Assembly (NCBI GenBank): GCA_947503885.1 | Contig: CANNFD010000004.1 | Span: 1 to 64,000, forward strand | Source: an uncultured Olleya sp. | GTDB lineage: Bacteria; Bacteroidota; Bacteroidia; Flavobacteriales; Flavobacteriaceae | Direction of reading: 5' to 3' | DNA: 64,000 bases | In this document: positions 61,358 through 64,000 of the stretch, one piece after another | Numbering within the stretch: position 1 is the first letter of the stretch | Layout of the letters: each line of letters opens with the position of its first letter | The notes under the pieces: generated by a model | Seen by the model: the letters and a program-made list of their open reading frames with translations, nothing else | Database searches by the model: none | Told to the model about the DNA's origin: nothing | Translations under genes and position numbers: made by a program

Positions 61358-61365
61358 TATCTTTG
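61358..61365 (+). promoter_or_regulatory. -7 promoter element of the DUF4920 gene
   Basis: TATCTTTG on the plus strand matches TAnnTTTG, 25 bases before the ATG at 61391. Confidence 0.5.
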
Positions 61366-61390
61366 ATTAACAAATTTAATTAAAAACAGA

Positions 61391-61912
61391 ATGAAAAATT
61401 ATCTAATCTTATTTGCATTATTATTAATAATAGTTGCTTGTAAAAACGAAACAAATAAAAACGATGCGTCTAAGGATGATGCAGTTAAAGAAATAGTTGA
61501 GGTAAACTATAAATCGTTTGGTAAAGAGATTGCTGCAAAAGATGCTATTGAGTCATCGTCTATGTTAGGACATTACACAGACATGAAAGCAGGAGATAGT
61601 ATTCCGGCTAAAGTAACTTTAAAAGTTGCAGAAGTATGCCAGTCTAAAGGATGTTGGATGACTGCAGACTTAGGTGATGGTAATGAGGTAATGGTAAAGT
61701 TTAAAGATTATGGTTTTTTTATGCCTAAAAATATTGCAGGCCAAGAGGTTATTGTAAACGGATTAGCTTACGTAAAAGAAGTGCCAGTTGACGAGCTACG
61801 TCATTATGCAGAAGATAAAGGAGCATCTAAAGAAGAAATTGAGAAAATTACAGAACCAAAACGTACTTTTTCTTTTGAAGCAGACGGTGTTTTATTAGTA
61901 GAAAAGCAATAA
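61391..61912 (+). CDS. DUF4920 lipoprotein
   Basis: The product has 173 residues; lipobox IVAC gives Cys17. The mature domain has SFGKEIAAKDAIESSSML, IPAKVTLKVAEVCQSKGCWM (paired cysteines C-x4-C-W), VMVKFKDYGFFMPKNIAGQE and ERTF-like PKRTFSFEADGVLLV. This matches DUF4920, an OB-fold-like periplasmic family of unknown function; the Cys-Trp site suggests metal or redox binding. The next gene, a mono-heme lipoprotein, starts 3 bases after its stop, so the pair is translationally linked. Confidence 0.85.
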   Translation: MKNYLILFALLLIIVACKNETNKNDASKDDAVKEIVEVNYKSFGKEIAAKDAIESSSMLGHYTDMKAGDSIPAKVTLKVAEVCQSKGCWMTADLGDGNEVMVKFKDYGFFMPKNIAGQEVIVNGLAYVKEVPVDELRHYAEDKGASKEEIEKITEPKRTFSFEADGVLLVEKQ

Positions 61913-61914
61913 GC

Positions 61915-62343
61915 ATGAAAGCTAGTCTGTGGATTATAACGTTACTATTACTAACCTCCTGTGGTAATACAACCAAAGAAGACGTTAAAAAAGAAGTAGT
62001 ATATGATATGTATGTACCTTCAGAAATGTCTATTTTGATGAAGGAAATGCATGCGTTTAACCTACAACTTAAACAAGACATAATAGCGGGTAAGGAGCTA
62101 GCCGATTTTCCTAACACTTTTTTAAATATTCATAGTGCTAAACTATCAGACTTTAAAGCTAGAACAGACCAGTTTAAAAGCTTTTCAAATGTATTTATTA
62201 ATGCGCAACAGGACATTTACAATACAAATTCCTCATTAAAATTAAGAGATAGATTTAATAATGCTATTAACGCCTGTATCGCTTGTCATAAAACAGAATG
62301 TACAGGTCCAATACCAAAAATTAAAAAATTAATAATAAAATAA
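61915..62343 (+). CDS. Mono-heme cytochrome c-like lipoprotein
   Basis: The product has 142 residues; lipobox LTSC gives Cys16. The mature part is helical and ends with a heme c site CIACH (121-125) followed by KTECTGPIPKIKKL. The position of the heme motif at the C-terminal end, preceded by an amphipathic helix (RDRFNNAINA), resembles cytochrome c' -type four-helix proteins. It is predicted to face the periplasm as an electron carrier or sensor. Coupling to the DUF4920 gene suggests a shared redox or metal task. Confidence 0.75.
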   Translation: MKASLWIITLLLLTSCGNTTKEDVKKEVVYDMYVPSEMSILMKEMHAFNLQLKQDIIAGKELADFPNTFLNIHSAKLSDFKARTDQFKSFSNVFINAQQDIYNTNSSLKLRDRFNNAINACIACHKTECTGPIPKIKKLIIK

Positions 62344-62348
62344 TAAAG

Positions 62349-63038
62349 TTGAAACCAAAAATTGAAATTACAAAAGACGGTTCTTCAACCTTAATACATC
62401 CAAAATATAACGCACATTATCATTCTACTGCAGGAGCAATTGAAGAGTCCGATTTTGTGTATTTAAAATCAGGGTTGTTTTATTTTTTGTCTTCGGAAAA
62501 AAGGCAAGACTTAAAACAATCCTGTTCTATTTTAGAAGTAGGTTTTGGCTCGGGGCTTAATGCTTTTAACACTTTGATTAAAACCGAAGCTTTGGCTTTA
62601 AACATTGAGTATTTGGGGATCGAAACTTACCCCGTTACATTAGATGTAATAAAACAGCTAAATTACCCTGAGCAATTATCAGCACAAGACCAGCAAGCTA
62701 TTTATAATACAATGCATGAAGTCTCTTGGGAAAAAAACCATCAAATTACTAAGCAATTTAGCTTAGAAAAAAGAAACCACGATATTTTTAGTTTAAAAGA
62801 CACTAACAAGTTTGATGTCATTTATTTTGATGCATTTGGTCCTACAGATCAACCAGAACTATGGACAGCACCAATTTTTAAAATTATGTTTGAAGCACTT
62901 AAAAACAATGGGGTATTAATAACGTATTGTGCGCAAGGTGCAGCTAGACGCGCTATGCAAAGTGTAGGATTTAAAGTAGACCGTTTGTCAGGTCCACCTA
63001 GTAAACGACATATTTTAAGAGCTATAAAAGCGGTTTAA
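62349..63038 (+). CDS. mnmD: tRNA (mnm5s2U34) methyltransferase MnmD (TTG start)
   Basis: The product has 229 residues with a SAM-binding Rossmann domain: LEVGFGSGLNAFNTLIKTEA, YLGIETYPVTL, FDVIYFDAFGPTDQPELWT and YCAQGAARRAMQSVGFKVDR, then GPPSKRHILRA. It is the stand-alone methyltransferase half of E. coli MnmC and finishes mnm5s2U at wobble position 34. It begins at TTG 62349, 6 bases after the heme lipoprotein stop; the N-terminus KPKIEITKDGSSTLIHPKYN fits the family, supporting that start. Confidence 0.92.
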   Translation: MKPKIEITKDGSSTLIHPKYNAHYHSTAGAIEESDFVYLKSGLFYFLSSEKRQDLKQSCSILEVGFGSGLNAFNTLIKTEALALNIEYLGIETYPVTLDVIKQLNYPEQLSAQDQQAIYNTMHEVSWEKNHQITKQFSLEKRNHDIFSLKDTNKFDVIYFDAFGPTDQPELWTAPIFKIMFEALKNNGVLITYCAQGAARRAMQSVGFKVDRLSGPPSKRHILRAIKAV

Positions 63039-63132
63039 ATAGTTGACCAATTAGTATGATAATTAAAAAACGTTAAAGCTTACTTAAACAGATTAAATTA
63101 GCATTACAAATTTGTATTTTTAAATAAAAAAC

Positions 63133-64000
63133 ATGCGCATACTAATTACAGGAGCAACAGGATTAATTGGAAGCGAAATTGTAAAACAATGTCACAAAAA
63201 TAATATCGCTGTTAATTACCTAACTACAAGTAAATCTAAGATATCAAAAGATGATAATTATAAGGGATTTTATTGGAATCCTTCTGCCAACCAAATTGAT
63301 ACAAATTGTTTAAATGATGTTGATGCAATTATTCATTTAGTAGGAGCTAGCATCTCTAAACGTTGGACAGAAACTTATAAAAAAATAATATTATTAAGTC
63401 GTATTCAAACGTCACAGTTATTATTTGACACGCTTAAAAATACACCACATCAAGTTAAGCAAATCGTATCAGCCAGTGCAATTGGTGTTTACCCAAGCTC
63501 ATTAACAAACTATTACAAAGAAGACGCAACAGAAGTTAGTAATTCTTTTTTAGGACAAGTAGTAATCCAGTGGGAGCAAGCAGTAGATGCATTTTCTTCA
63601 TTGGACATAATAGTATCTAAAGTTAGGATTGGATTAGTATTATCATCAAAAGGAGGTGCACTTCCAGAAATGGCTAAACCAATTAAGTTTGGTGCTGGTG
63701 CAGCATTTGGTTCTGGTAAGCAGTGGCAATCTTGGATACACATTACCGATTTAGCAAGATTATTTTTACATGTAGTAAATAATCAGTTAGATGGGATTTA
63801 TAATGGTGTTGCACCAAACCCAGAAACTAACATACATCTTACAAAAGCAATTGCAAAGCAATTAAACCGCCCTTTATTTTTACCAAATATTCCAAAATTT
63901 GCAATGCAATTAATATTAGGAGAAATGCATATTTTATTATTTGAAAGCCAACGGGTCAGTTCTCAAAAAATAGAAGATACAGGGTTTAGCTTTAAGCATT
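63133..64000 (+). CDS. SDR39U1-type (TIGR01777) epimerase family protein (3' end outside window)
   Basis: The ATG at 63133 opens a frame that reaches the window end (289 codons). The product begins MRILITGATGLIGSEIVKQC, the NAD(P)-binding GxxGxxG. It continues AIIHLVGASISKRWTETYKK, SRIQTSQLLFDTLKN, SASAIGVYP, LSSKGGALPEM, QWQSWIHITDLARLFLHVV and the later NGVAPNPETN. This is the YfcH/SDR39U1 family of nucleotide-sugar-epimerase-like proteins of unknown substrate; about 10-20 residues are missing. It is probably separate from mnmD (94-base gap). Confidence 0.9.
   Translation, partial: MRILITGATGLIGSEIVKQCHKNNIAVNYLTTSKSKISKDDNYKGFYWNPSANQIDTNCLNDVDAIIHLVGASISKRWTETYKKIILLSRIQTSQLLFDTLKNTPHQVKQIVSASAIGVYPSSLTNYYKEDATEVSNSFLGQVVIQWEQAVDAFSSLDIIVSKVRIGLVLSSKGGALPEMAKPIKFGAGAAFGSGKQWQSWIHITDLARLFLHVVNNQLDGIYNGVAPNPETNIHLTKAIAKQLNRPLFLPNIPKFAMQLILGEMHILLFESQRVSSQKIEDTGFSFKH

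Noticed and set aside
1-64000. Insertion sequences, prophage, integrase or toxin-antitoxin modules
   Set aside because: No transposase, recombinase, phage structural gene or recognisable TA pair occurs; all large genes are chromosomal core or known accessory families.

Overview
The window is chromosomal DNA from a low-GC member of the Bacteroidetes, almost certainly a marine-type Flavobacteriaceae. The evidence is: promoters of the form TTTG-N19-21-TAnnTTTG rather than TTGACA/TATAAT; two proteins with type IX secretion (T9SS) sorting tails; many Bacteroidetes-only families (DUF4293, DUF1599, DUF3078, DUF4197, DUF4920, DUF5723); archaeal-type ProRS; type III glutamine synthetase; and a Rho factor with a long Asn/Lys/Pro-rich insert. 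The genus cannot be fixed from sequence alone. No insertion sequence, prophage, integrase or CRISPR array is visible, so this is core chromosome with a few accessory pockets.

Layout. 0-5 kb: dodecin (cut by the window edge), a FadL-type outer membrane protein and a repeat-bearing lipoprotein (all minus), then proS, tRNA-Glu and rpsT (plus). 5-12 kb: rho (minus), DUF4293, a phosphodiesterase, truA and an ABC exporter. 11-19 kb: a minus group folP-lipoprotein-cdaA (c-di-AMP synthase), then DUF1599, a DoxX-like protein, an ABC permease, tpiA, prmA and clpS. 19-26 kb: tRNA-Arg, a 50-residue basic protein, a secreted endonuclease I, a Ca/Na antiporter and glnA type III. 26-32 kb: a complete curli-like (type VIII secretion) operon with two fibre-subunit genes, csgE, csgF, csgG and a beta-propeller lipoprotein. 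32-47 kb: purM, DUF3078, a B12-dependent ribonucleotide reductase, a small ABC pair, prfA, pyrF, a BtuF-like protein, DUF4197, purU and icmF. 47-52 kb: OsmC, a Cys-rich metallothionein-like peptide, sigZ, a half-length DEAD-box protein, an Lrp regulator and an MFS transporter. 52-64 kb: crcB, a DPP III-like peptidase, DUF5723, an LRR T9SS cargo protein, ilvE, DUF4920, a mono-heme lipoprotein, mnmD and an SDR epimerase cut by the window end.

Most notable. (1) Upstream of the MFS transporter I read a compact leader: a TAnnTTTG promoter element, a 25-codon ORF, a terminator hairpin, then the transporter start. A segment inside the leader ORF can pair with the 5' arm of the terminator, and a second hairpin with a GAGA loop overlaps that segment. 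This is the geometry of a translation-coupled attenuator. (2) A 33-residue peptide with 11 cysteines has its own strong terminator and sits between osmC and a sigZ gene whose product ends in a cysteine cluster. (3) In the curli-like operon, CsgE carries an extra N-terminal domain that may be CsgH-like, CsgG carries an extra beta-barrel and a basic helical tail, and a propeller lipoprotein gene overlaps csgG. (4) Three diverged copies of one intergenic inverted-repeat element lie at 4992-5078, 17763-17852 and 42744-42827. (5) The ABC permease before tpiA has no ATG, GTG or TTG that would include its first membrane helix.

Several small genes were read directly from the sequence: 19384-19536, 41685-41861, 47922-48023 and 51618-51695, as well as the two edge-truncated genes. 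All family names come from recognising the sequences; no database search was run.
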